Part shown: piece after piece, positions 37,288-45,035 of the stretch
Numbering within the stretch: position 1 is the stretch's first letter
How the letters are laid out: the number at the start of each line of letters is the position of its first letter
NCBI GenBank assembly: GCA_003598175.1
Contig: QZKN01000185.1
Location: forward strand, 1 to 52,338
Length of the DNA: 52,338 nt
Source of the DNA: Candidatus Omnitrophota bacterium
GTDB taxonomy: Bacteria; Hinthialibacterota; Hinthialibacteria; Hinthialibacterales; Hinthialibacteraceae
Direction: 5' to 3'
Notes under the pieces: model-generated
Database searches by the model: none
What the model was told of the DNA's origin: nothing
The model's input: only the letters and a program-made list of their open reading frames with translations
Translations under genes and position numbers: made by a program

Positions 37288-37542
37288 ATGTTGGAAAACC
37301 TATGGAAATTTTTTGACAACCGAAAAACCACGATCGGCGCATCGTTTTTGCTGGCGGCGATGATTATCGAGCGGTTCATGGAAATCTGGTGGGGAACGCT
37401 ACAGCCGGAATGGATTCCGAAATTGCTTGAAACCCTGCAATGGCTGGGAGGATTGTTTACCGGCGTCGGATTGACGCATAAAGGATGGAAAAGCAGCGGC
37501 ATAAACGGTTCGACGATTCACCGCGCTGATGCAAAACCATAA
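37288..37542 (+). CDS. Small holin-like membrane protein, 84 aa
   Basis: The start at 37288 has AGAAAGGG six bases upstream. The body is MLENLWKFFDNRKTTIGASF, then a hydrophobic segment (FLLAAMIIERFMEIWWG), a Pro-containing turn, and a second segment (LLETLQWLGGLFTGVGLTHK) with a basic tail. Two membrane segments and the GLFTGVGLTHKGW ending match small phage-associated proteins often labelled holin-like. No lysis or phage genes are beside it, so the role is open. A terminator hairpin follows within 50 bp, so it is a single-gene unit. Confidence 0.65.
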   Translation: MLENLWKFFDNRKTTIGASFLLAAMIIERFMEIWWGTLQPEWIPKLLETLQWLGGLFTGVGLTHKGWKSSGINGSTIHRADAKP

Positions 37543-37586
37543 TAAAACAATCCGGCTTGAGGATGAACAAATGCGAAAGTGCGATG

Positions 37587-37617
37587 CGGGAGCGGCGTTT
37601 TCGTTCGCTCCCGTTTT
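37587..37617. terminator. Terminator between holin-like gene and fliN
   Basis: CGGGAGCG (37587-37594) pairs with CGCTCCCG (37606-37613), followed by TTTTC. It is 45 bp past the small membrane gene and 44 bp past the fliN stop on the other strand. It is placed to end both convergent transcripts. Confidence 0.7.
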
Positions 37618-37656
37618 CATGCATTGGTTGGGTTCTGCAACGCCTTCGAGCCGGAA

Positions 37657-38190
37657 TTATCGCAACGCTTCAATGATCTCCTTGACGGATGAAATATCCG
37701 TGACGCGAACGCCGAAATTTTCGCCGGTGATGACGATGATTTCCCCTTTCGCAAAGGGTTTGTTGTTTACCAGCAAATCGACGGGTTCTCCGTTCAACCG
37801 TCTTAACTCAATCACGGAGCCCGGTCCCATCTCCAAAACGTCGCGGACGGTTTTGTTGGTTTGGCCCAATTCAACGCGGATTTCCAAATCGAGGTTCAGA
37901 ACGACCTCCATATTGGTCGTTTCGATCGGCGTCTCGTCTTCGAACGATTCAAAGACTGCCGGATGAACATCAACCGATTCCGAAATCACCGATGAACGTT
38001 TCATCTTCGATTTCGGTTCTTTTTCGCCGGCAGAGGAAAAAGAAGGTTGTTGGGAAACAAACTCGGTTACTTTCGGTCGTGGGGAAGGGGTTTGCTTCTT
38101 TTCCGCTTTTTCTTTTTTCGGCTCCGGCTGTTGTCCGATCCCTCCTCTGAGCAGGGCGTCAATTTCTTCTTGCGACAGAATTTCCGTCAT
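37657..38190 (-). CDS. fliN: Flagellar motor switch protein FliN
   Basis: FliN forms the C-ring base with FliM and FliG and sets rotation direction. At 177 aa it is longer than minimal FliN (about 135). It starts MTEILSQEEIDALLRGG, the CheY-binding-type motif normally found at the start of FliM or FliY, followed by a long Lys/Glu/Pro/Ser-rich linker (about 20-85). The C-terminal SpoA domain (about 100-177) has VVLNLDLEIRVELGQTNKTV, DVLEMGPGSVIELRRLNGEP and the VGEVV-equivalent AKGEIIVITGENFGVRVTDI. No other flagellar gene is nearby, so it is separated from the main clusters or is a second copy. Confidence 0.92.
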   Translation of the reverse strand: MTEILSQEEIDALLRGGIGQQPEPKKEKAEKKQTPSPRPKVTEFVSQQPSFSSAGEKEPKSKMKRSSVISESVDVHPAVFESFEDETPIETTNMEVVLNLDLEIRVELGQTNKTVRDVLEMGPGSVIELRRLNGEPVDLLVNNKPFAKGEIIVITGENFGVRVTDISSVKEIIEALR

Positions 38191-38442
38191 CGGCTTACCG
38201 GTTTCATATAACTGTTATTTTTTTACTCGTCCGTTCTGTGAAATTACACCTACTTTAATTTCCATTGTAATGCATTTTTTTTTCCAGTCCATATAGTTGT
38301 GATTTTTTTGTTGTGATTTCCACAGATGGATATTCGGGCCAATTCACGGGAATCAAGGACGGGATTATGCGTCACTCGAAACGATGGAATTGATTCCGAA
38401 AAGTACAAACAGGAGATGCGCTCGTGAAAACAATAAGAATAA

Positions 38443-39333
38443 TTACATTTTTAGTTTTTTACGCCATTTTTTATAAACCGAAAAAGCATAATGAAAAACA
38501 GCGTCGAAATATTCGTTCCAGCCGTAATAATGCTCCTTAAATCCATCGGGTGTAATCAGGGAACGACCCAACGAATCCGATCCGCCGGTAAAAGGGAGAA
38601 GATCGCTCGCAATTCCGATATATTGCACGCCGTATCCGACAGGATGGGGATAAGGACAATTGGGCGGCTCCGGCCCGGTATGCTCAATGCGTACGACGCC
38701 GATCATTTTCACCTGAGAAAGATTCACGCCGATTTGATTCAAGGCCTCGCGGCGAAAGGTTTCATCCGGCGATTCTCCGATATCGATTCGGCCGCCGATT
38801 ATTTCCCACCCTCGACCGGGCACATTCGCCAGAATGACCTTATCATCCTGAAAAACGAATCCGCCCGCGATACTTGTCAGGTGGGGTGGAGGTAATTGTT
38901 CCGTGGCTTCGAAACCAACGATACTATCGACTCCCCACGTCGTTTTTGGGAATACAATTGCCGGAGCGTCTTTTTTCTTTCGGCGAGAGGATGATTTTTC
39001 CTTATCGGTTTTCGGGCTATTGAAAGTACTTTTATTACTGGATCGTTTCGTCGGTTTTGCGTTTATGAGTTCTTGAACCGCGCGTTTCGTACATTTCGTT
39101 CGTTTCGGAGCCGATTTTTCGGAATCGGATTTCATTTGTTTGTTTCCCGATTCTTTCTTCGGAGTATCGCTTGCATTGCCGACGGACGGCTTTGTTTTCT
39201 TTCGATCGAATTTATTTAACGGTGATTTTGAAAGAGAAAAATTCTGAATGCCGGTCGCCGAACGCACAGATCCCCTTTTTCCCTTCTTCACAAAGGGTAT
39301 TTTCAGTTTTATTTTCTCATTACCGGCGGTCAT
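38443..39333 (-). CDS. Nudix-fold protein with basic N-terminal tail and altered Nudix box
   Basis: The start was placed at the ATG at 39333 (GGGAG upstream); 296 aa. Residues 1-125 are a low-complexity Lys/Ser/Thr-rich tail (for example KSSSRRKKKDAPAIVF at its end), probably disordered and nucleic-acid-like in charge. The Nudix fold follows: SIAGGFVFQDDKVILANVPG, RGWEIIGGRIDIGESPDETF, RREALNQIGVNLS. The box GxxxxxExxxxxxxREUxxxxGU is present, but the metal-binding Glu pair of REUxEExGU is Asn-Gln here. Hydrolase activity is therefore uncertain. The C-terminal GWNEYFDAVFHYAFSVYKKW completes the fold. Confidence 0.8.
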   Translation of the reverse strand: MTAGNEKIKLKIPFVKKGKRGSVRSATGIQNFSLSKSPLNKFDRKKTKPSVGNASDTPKKESGNKQMKSDSEKSAPKRTKCTKRAVQELINAKPTKRSSNKSTFNSPKTDKEKSSSRRKKKDAPAIVFPKTTWGVDSIVGFEATEQLPPPHLTSIAGGFVFQDDKVILANVPGRGWEIIGGRIDIGESPDETFRREALNQIGVNLSQVKMIGVVRIEHTGPEPPNCPYPHPVGYGVQYIGIASDLLPFTGGSDSLGRSLITPDGFKEHYYGWNEYFDAVFHYAFSVYKKWRKKLKM

Positions 39334-39348
39334 GAGTCTCCCGCGCAT

Positions 39349-39856
39349 TGGGCTTCCTGCCCCATTGGATTTCCAATAAACAATTCCTGTAAGATATTAT
39401 ACGCGATTGTAGATAATTTTGGCAATGCGTGGACGGCATATCCTCGACATTATTACATAAATTTGGAATTTCCATTTATCACCTGTTCGTGGGGGATATC
39501 ATTCCGATTAAAACCATTGCTTTATACGATTGCGATATGTTATATAAATATAAGAACAATTTCAATAGCAAAATAATATTACATATAATTCTTAATCCGC
39601 ATTGTTTGAATGCATATACTTCATCTCTTAAGAAAGAATTCGCCTATGAGAAATCCAGGATACCCAACTTGTGGGTAAAGTGGTTACTCATCAATAGCGC
39701 GAAACCATGAATAATGCGCATTACTCCTCCTCGTGGTTTCAATTCAACGGGATTTATCCTATTTTTTGTTGCGTTCGTTCCTTCTTTCCGTCGAAAATGC
39801 TATCATGATTTTTCATTGTGTATAACCTTAACTTTTGTCACAATACGAAATAATTC
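39349..39856. other. AT-rich intergenic region, 508 bp
   Basis: This lies between the divergent Nudix-like and terC genes. A 93-codon frame at 39429-39710 has no coding character. I looked for a manganese (yybP-ykoY) riboswitch before terC and did not see its conserved core. Confidence 0.4.
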
Positions 39857-40801
39857 ATGGTCGATACAATCGGTTTATGGATCGGATTTCTTCTCTTTGT
39901 CTTTATTATGCTCACGTTGGATTTGGGCGTATTTCACCGGAAAGCGCATGAAGTGCATGTGAAAGAGGCCCTTGCTTGGACCGTTTTCTGGATTGCTCTG
40001 GCGTTTTTTTTCAATCTTGCTATTTATTTCTGGTTCGGAACGGAAAAAGCGTTGGAGTTTCTAACCGGTTATCTGATCGAAAAAGCGTTGAGTGTGGATA
40101 ATATTTTTGTTTTTATATTAATTTTTTCTTATTTTAAGGTAGGAGCACAATATCAGCACCGTGTCTTGTTTTGGGGAATTTTGGGTGCGCTGATCATGCG
40201 TGGAATCTTCATCGCCGCTGGAATTTCTCTTATTCAGCGACTGCATTGGATCATTTACGTTTTTGGGGCTTTTCTGATTTTTACGGGCATCAAGTTGGCT
40301 TTGCAAAAAGACAAGAATATCGCTCCGGAAAAAAATCCCATATTGAAATTGGCGCGGAAACTCATCCCCATTACAAGTGTGTCAAGTGAAAATCCAGATG
40401 GAAGATTTTTTGTGCACAAAAGCGATGGACTTTGGGCGACGCCTTTATTTTTGGTACTTGTATTGATTGAAACCACCGACGTTATTTTCGCCGTGGATTC
40501 AATTCCTGCCATCCTGGCCATTACACTTGATCCTTTTATTGTGTATACCTCAAACGTGTTTGCGATTTTAGGACTTCGCGCGTTGTATTTCGCATTGGCG
40601 GGAATCATCCAATGGTTTCATTATCTGCATTATGGTTTGTCCTTCATTCTCGTGTTTGTGGGAACAAAAATGTTGATTATGGACATTTTTAAAATTCCGA
40701 TCCTGCTCTCACTTTGTGTAATTGCTGTGGTTCTTTCGATGGCAATCGTTGCGTCAATTCTTTGGCCGCAGCCGAAGCAGGATACGACGATCCGCTTGTG
40801 A
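39857..40801 (+). CDS. TerC/Alx family membrane protein
   Basis: At 314 aa with about nine hydrophobic segments. TerC-family proteins export metal ions, mainly manganese, and some load secreted metalloproteins. The two diagnostic motifs with acidic residues inside membrane segments are present: EKALSVDNIFVFILIFSYF (about residues 75-93) and VLVLIETTDVIFAVDSIPAI (about 200-219). The first segment ends with LDLGVFHRKAHEV, as in Alx. No strong ribosome site precedes the ATG at 39857. It is a monocistronic unit. Confidence 0.93.
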   Translation: MVDTIGLWIGFLLFVFIMLTLDLGVFHRKAHEVHVKEALAWTVFWIALAFFFNLAIYFWFGTEKALEFLTGYLIEKALSVDNIFVFILIFSYFKVGAQYQHRVLFWGILGALIMRGIFIAAGISLIQRLHWIIYVFGAFLIFTGIKLALQKDKNIAPEKNPILKLARKLIPITSVSSENPDGRFFVHKSDGLWATPLFLVLVLIETTDVIFAVDSIPAILAITLDPFIVYTSNVFAILGLRALYFALAGIIQWFHYLHYGLSFILVFVGTKMLIMDIFKIPILLSLCVIAVVLSMAIVASILWPQPKQDTTIRL

Positions 40802-40877
40802 CGTAAACAAGCCCTGAAATTGAAATTCCACTTCACTTTTTTTATGCAAACGAACCATCTGACGTGGATGCCAGGAA

Positions 40878-41258
40878 TCAATCAGTGGAAGAAGGTATCT
40901 GATATACCCGCACATAATCGAAATACGCGCTGTCGGGCAGCTCCGCTTCTTTGATATTGCCCGCCCATTCGCCGACTTCGAGGCTTAGTATGATGTATTG
41001 GGTTCTGTGAGAAACCGCTTGATTCGTTCGCCAGATTACCCGTTCGTCCACATAAATGACATATTCGTCCGGTTTCCAATCCAGATCGATCGTATGGAAA
41101 CCTTCGGCGATTTTGGGATTGTTGTATTTGAAGCCGGAGGTTTTGTGTTTCTTGCGGTAACCATCCCAATGCAGGTTGATGTGGATGATGTCCTTGTATC
41201 GGACCAGATATTCGAAGATGTCGATCGCGGTTCCGTTTTTCCTCACATCCCCAAACAA
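40878..41258 (-). pseudogene. GH16 family glucanase, C-terminal remnant
   Basis: About 126 residues match the second half of GH16 endo-beta-glucanases: GTAIDIFEYLV, HINLHWDGYRKKHK, GFHTIDLDWKPDEYVIYVDE, RVIWRTNQAVS and YFDYVRVYQ. In the catalytic motif E-I-D-I-x-E, the first Glu (the nucleophile) is Ala. The codon is GCG, one base from GAG. An in-frame TAA lies just upstream of the fragment, and no signal peptide or N-terminal half is found. It is therefore a decayed gene. Confidence 0.75.
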
Positions 41259-41302
41259 TCCTTAATTACCGATTCCAATGCTTATGAACAATAGACAGTA
41301 TC

Positions 41303-42529
41303 TTATTGCAAATAGGCTATACAAACATCCGCATGGCCACGCTTATTCGAAGTGAAAACCACCCGATCGCCGGCGGGGGCCCAGCCGACGTGCGGATGCG
41401 CTCCTTTGCCATACGTGCGATGACCTGATGTGAGTAATCTCATTTCCGTCGTTCGCGCATTGAATAGTACGATGTCGCCGTGCCAGTTGTCCGCCGCGAT
41501 CCAATCGCCTTTGGGCGAACCGGCGGCGTGCCACCAATTGCGTTTGGCGAGATCGGCGGATGAGATGTTCGGCAGCCAGCATCCCGCTCCGGCGATGCGG
41601 GTGACGCCGGTTTGCATGTCGATTACTTTTACATGCGATTCTTCCGGTAGAAAACCGCCGCAGAACGTGATTTGATTTCTCAACCACCAGCATTCATGCG
41701 TAACCAATTCACCCGGCTGTTGATAATGGATTGTCCACGGTTCCCGATGCGACAAATCGGCGAACCAGAATCGGGCGTGCGGCTCCTGTTTGGCGTATTC
41801 CTCGTCGCTCATGATTGGTACACGGTCTCCGTGCGGCGGATATTCGCGCGCGAACATGACCAAATCCGGCTGCGTCCAACTGCATTGCAGGTGAGTGACG
41901 GGCCAGTTCACGGAAGCCACGTTTTCAAACGCTCCCGTTTGTTTGTCGATGAGAACGATATCCGACAGATCGGAATCGCGCCGGCGCAGAATCAGACTCA
42001 AGCGGGTGGCATCGGCGTTTTCGTTCAACGAACCGCAGGGATAGACATTTTCGGGAAAACGGGAAATCATCCGTTCGTTGATTCGCACACGCGATTCTTG
42101 ACGAACGGCCTCGGTTACGGGCTTTCTACCAATTTGCCATTCATAAACGCCGTCCGCTTTTGTGAGATAAAGGCAGCTATTTCTTTTTCCGGCAGTAAAA
42201 CCGGCGGTTGAAGGAAAATCCGGAGGATTCAATCGAACAATCTCGCCGGTTTTTTCAATGAATCCGAACGGCTCCGTTTTACCGTTGCGATTGGAAGTGA
42301 AAATCACCATCGACTCGTCCTCCAGCCAGGAACGATCGTGAAAATAGAGATTGTTGTCATCCGCCGGATGGGTCGTGATGAATATGACGTTCGCGCCGGT
42401 TTCGGGATCGACCGTTTTTTCCCATTCGGCGGATTGAACCGGGCACTGCCACGATATGGACGAGTTCGTGAATGCCGATACCGCTATTATCATGGAAACA
42501 AAAACGATTCCGATCTTCCATCCAACCAT
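41303..42529 (-). CDS. Exported beta-propeller protein resembling oligogalacturonate lyase
   Basis: At 408 aa, with a signal peptide (KIGIVFVSMIIAVSAFTNS). TolB-like or Ogl-like blades follow: SMVIFTSNRNGKTEPFGFIE, SDIVLIDKQTGAFENVASV, PHARFWFADLSHREPWTIHY, VKVIDMQTGVTRIAG. The last blade is KGAHPHVGWAPAGDRVVFTS followed by NKRGHADVCIAYL. A Gln/His/Glu-containing stretch (YQQPGELVTHECWWL) is where oligogalacturonate lyases place their metal site. The overall arrangement is close to that family, but the assignment is not certain. It may be secreted for pectin or other polysaccharide breakdown, in keeping with the neighbouring GH16 remnant. Confidence 0.55.
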   Translation of the reverse strand: MVGWKIGIVFVSMIIAVSAFTNSSISWQCPVQSAEWEKTVDPETGANVIFITTHPADDNNLYFHDRSWLEDESMVIFTSNRNGKTEPFGFIEKTGEIVRLNPPDFPSTAGFTAGKRNSCLYLTKADGVYEWQIGRKPVTEAVRQESRVRINERMISRFPENVYPCGSLNENADATRLSLILRRRDSDLSDIVLIDKQTGAFENVASVNWPVTHLQCSWTQPDLVMFAREYPPHGDRVPIMSDEEYAKQEPHARFWFADLSHREPWTIHYQQPGELVTHECWWLRNQITFCGGFLPEESHVKVIDMQTGVTRIAGAGCWLPNISSADLAKRNWWHAAGSPKGDWIAADNWHGDIVLFNARTTEMRLLTSGHRTYGKGAHPHVGWAPAGDRVVFTSNKRGHADVCIAYLQ

Positions 42530-43198
42530 TTTTTCCTCCCATGGCTACAAAATGATTCTCTCCGGGTTTATGTTGAAACGTATCATACAGTTACGGAAGT
42601 ATAAACGATTAAAGTCTCCGCGTAAATAACTCATCATATGCCTCTCTTCGATCCTCTATCAAAGGATGATCTTTACTAATTATATTTATAGTTTTTCCAT
42701 GTCTTTTACCCCAACGGGGTTATAGAAGATAGCCTGCGGGCAACGCCCCTGGTTACGATATAATTAAGTTATCCAGCCCTGAAAGGGCGTAAGAAAACCG
42801 TTTACGTTTTAACCTTCTTACGCCCTTTCAGGGCTGGGGTATCTATCACAAACGCATTTCCAGGGGCGTTGCCCGCTGGCTTTCCTCTTATACCCCGTTG
42901 GGGTTTGTTTCTCGCGAATTTATTGGGAACACTATTGTTCTGCAAGGAATAGAAAATTTCTATTTCCCTTGGTCATATCAAATAAACTTGATCCTGCTTG
43001 TCACCTGTTGCATAAGGGGAGTAAATAAAACAGTAACAATTGTTTCATGCCTTTTGACATTGAGAAATCGGTACGATACTTTCCTGTAAATCAGATGAAA
43101 GTTCTTGTAGGGAAAGAAATGCAATTGAAAAGTAGATCCGGCGGTTTTGAAAAAACCCAAAAGAAAATCGACCACCGGAAATCAGAAAAAACCCACTC
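42530..43198. other. Intergenic region, 669 bp, containing the nested palindrome
   Basis: This holds the 197-bp palindromic element at 42708-42904 and otherwise AT-rich sequence with no convincing gene. It separates the divergent propeller gene and the permease pair. Confidence 0.5.
42708..42904. repeat. 197-bp triple-nested palindromic element
   Basis: Three perfect inverted arms are nested. The outer arm is 13 bp (ACCCCAACGGGGT, 42708-42720, against 42892-42904). The middle arm is 17 bp (GCGGGCAACGCCCCTGG, 42736-42752, against 42860-42876). The inner arm is 23 bp (42773-42795 against 42815-42837, starting CCAGCCCTGAAAGGGCG) around a 19-base loop. The spacers between arms are equal on both sides (15 and 15; 20 and 22). 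Modules of this kind are dispersed in several bacterial genomes as non-coding repeats. Confidence 0.85.
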
Positions 43199-45031
43199 AT
43201 GAATCCGATCATTGCGCGTGAATTATACAGCCAACTGCGAAGACCACGGTCCTTTCGAACCCTTTTTGTTCTTTTATTGCTGGCCGGAGGGATTTTTTGT
43301 TTGATTCACTCCATTCTGATCAATGCGCCGATGCTTTTCTCTTTCGGCGGTCGTAATTTTTTCTATGCGATCGTCTACCTATCTTGTCTTTTGATCATTC
43401 CCATCAGCGGCATGGCCGCCGTCAGCGTCGTTCACGAGCGGGAAGAAAACACGCTGGAACTGCTATTGACCACGCCGTTGAAAAACGTCTCGTTTATATG
43501 GGGGAAATGTCTTGCTTCCGTGCTGTACGGATTATTGATCATCAGTTCCTTTCTCCCCATGTTGGGGCTTTGTGTTTTGATGGGGGGCGTGTCGCCGTTG
43601 GAAATGATTCAGTGCGGCGTCGTTATTCTTGCGCTCTATCTGCTGGTAACGGTGATCGGTGTTGCGATCTCACTGTGTTCCCGCTCATCGGGAATGGCAA
43701 TGCAGCTGGCTTCGCTCATCGTTGTCTTGTTTCTCATCGGACCGATTGCCTTGAAAGTATTTTTCTTACTTTATTGCTATGGCAATCTCAATACGGCGCA
43801 ATTCCATTTCGAAGTGTGGATAAATCCGATTTTGACGTTGATCGAGCTGCAGAATCCGGGTTCTTTTTGGAATCCCGCTCGCTTGGGCAATTCTGTTTTT
43901 CCTTCTCCGTTTATTCAATGGCTCAGTTATCCAGGGTTTGTGACCGGATTATTCAATCTTCTTTTCGCCATTGTATTGTTTTTATTGACGGTTTATCTGT
44001 TTCACAAGTTTCGCGTGCGACTCACCACTCCTTTTTCGTGGAAGGAGATCGTATGTTCGCGACAATTGCTCCAACGATCCGTTTCTCCCTCCCAAATCGA
44101 TCCTGCGATTCACCCTTTTTTCGGGCTGCGGTATCGCGCGATCAGCGAAAAAGAAAAAAAGGAATCCAACCGAAAATGGCTGACGCGGGATTCCTCGATG
44201 ATCATCGCGGTTTGTCTTCTTACTCTTCTTCTTATTTTCTATTTCTACGAAATGAGCATCAATCCGGTCCATTACTTTTACGATTTTTCGAATATAAGCA
44301 GCTACAGCAGGCGCCCGGAAGCAAATTACGCCGGGATTTATTATTTATTCGTTTTTTTCGCCTTGGCGGTCTGCCTGTTTTATTCTCCCATTCATTCCAG
44401 TTCCACGTTGCAGCGGGAATTTCAGCGGGAAACATGGCCATTGCTGCGTATCACCACTCTTTCCTCCCGCGATGTGGTGATGGGTAAGGTATACGCCGCT
44501 TTTCGAAAATCCATGATTCCCATACTTTTCTTTTATCCGATTTTTTTCGGTTCCGCCCATTTGTTTTTTCACTTCCATGACATCCGATCGGAGCGGATGT
44601 ATGTGACGGAAATCGGTTGTGTGTGTCTGCTTTTTTCCGCCTGTCTCTTTTTTTATTCTTGCGCGGGCGTGATGTATTCCGCCGCGGCGCAGGGGGCAAA
44701 AGCGTCTCCCCACCGAAAAACGTTTGGGTTGATCATCCTGCATCTGTTGTTTCCTTTTTTGGTGTTTGTTCTGTTTGCCAGCGTGATTATGCTGATTCAC
44801 TTCATTCAAGACCATAGTGCGTTTCAAACCTGGTTTCCACGAAGCCATTTCGATTGGTATGTCGATCTATTTGCAGAGAATATTTTCCCCTTCTCGCCGC
44901 TGACCTGTTTATTCCGACGGGAATGGGATTTTCACGATTATTGCATGGCCGGCGTCCATGGGGTGATTTTGATCGGCCTCGGCGGTTTGATGATGCGGTT
45001 AACCGCGGCGCGAATTCAAAGGAGAGATTGA
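43199..45031 (+). CDS. ABC-2-type transporter permease (first of pair)
   Basis: At 610 aa with about twelve hydrophobic segments. It opens MNPIIARELYSQLRRPRSFR, a cytoplasmic start shared with the next gene. The typical ABC-2 stretch is ISGMAAVSVVHEREENTLEL followed by LLTTPLKNVSFIWGK, in which the E-x-E-x-x-T-x-E-x-L-L-x-T motif precedes the second membrane segment. An almost identical motif recurs in the second half (REFQRETWPLLRITTLSSRD), so each protein contains two permease-like halves. No ATPase gene is in the window. The stop is 4 bp before the next gene's start, so the pair is one operon. Confidence 0.85.
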   Translation: MNPIIARELYSQLRRPRSFRTLFVLLLLAGGIFCLIHSILINAPMLFSFGGRNFFYAIVYLSCLLIIPISGMAAVSVVHEREENTLELLLTTPLKNVSFIWGKCLASVLYGLLIISSFLPMLGLCVLMGGVSPLEMIQCGVVILALYLLVTVIGVAISLCSRSSGMAMQLASLIVVLFLIGPIALKVFFLLYCYGNLNTAQFHFEVWINPILTLIELQNPGSFWNPARLGNSVFPSPFIQWLSYPGFVTGLFNLLFAIVLFLLTVYLFHKFRVRLTTPFSWKEIVCSRQLLQRSVSPSQIDPAIHPFFGLRYRAISEKEKKESNRKWLTRDSSMIIAVCLLTLLLIFYFYEMSINPVHYFYDFSNISSYSRRPEANYAGIYYLFVFFALAVCLFYSPIHSSSTLQREFQRETWPLLRITTLSSRDVVMGKVYAAFRKSMIPILFFYPIFFGSAHLFFHFHDIRSERMYVTEIGCVCLLFSACLFFYSCAGVMYSAAAQGAKASPHRKTFGLIILHLLFPFLVFVLFASVIMLIHFIQDHSAFQTWFPRSHFDWYVDLFAENIFPFSPLTCLFRREWDFHDYCMAGVHGVILIGLGGLMMRLTAARIQRRD

Positions 45032-45035
45032 GTAT

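Noticed and set aside
36894..37316. 140-codon plus frame overlapping the end of the methyltransferase gene
   Set aside because: Overlaps two better genes and has random-looking composition.
37288..37542. Prophage around the holin-like gene
   Set aside because: No phage structural, integrase or lysis gene flanks it.
39429..39710. 93-codon frame before terC
   Set aside because: No ribosome site, no hydrophobic or domain pattern, very AT-rich; treated as intergenic.
39720..39857. Manganese (yybP-ykoY) riboswitch before terC
   Set aside because: The conserved core and paired helices were not visible.
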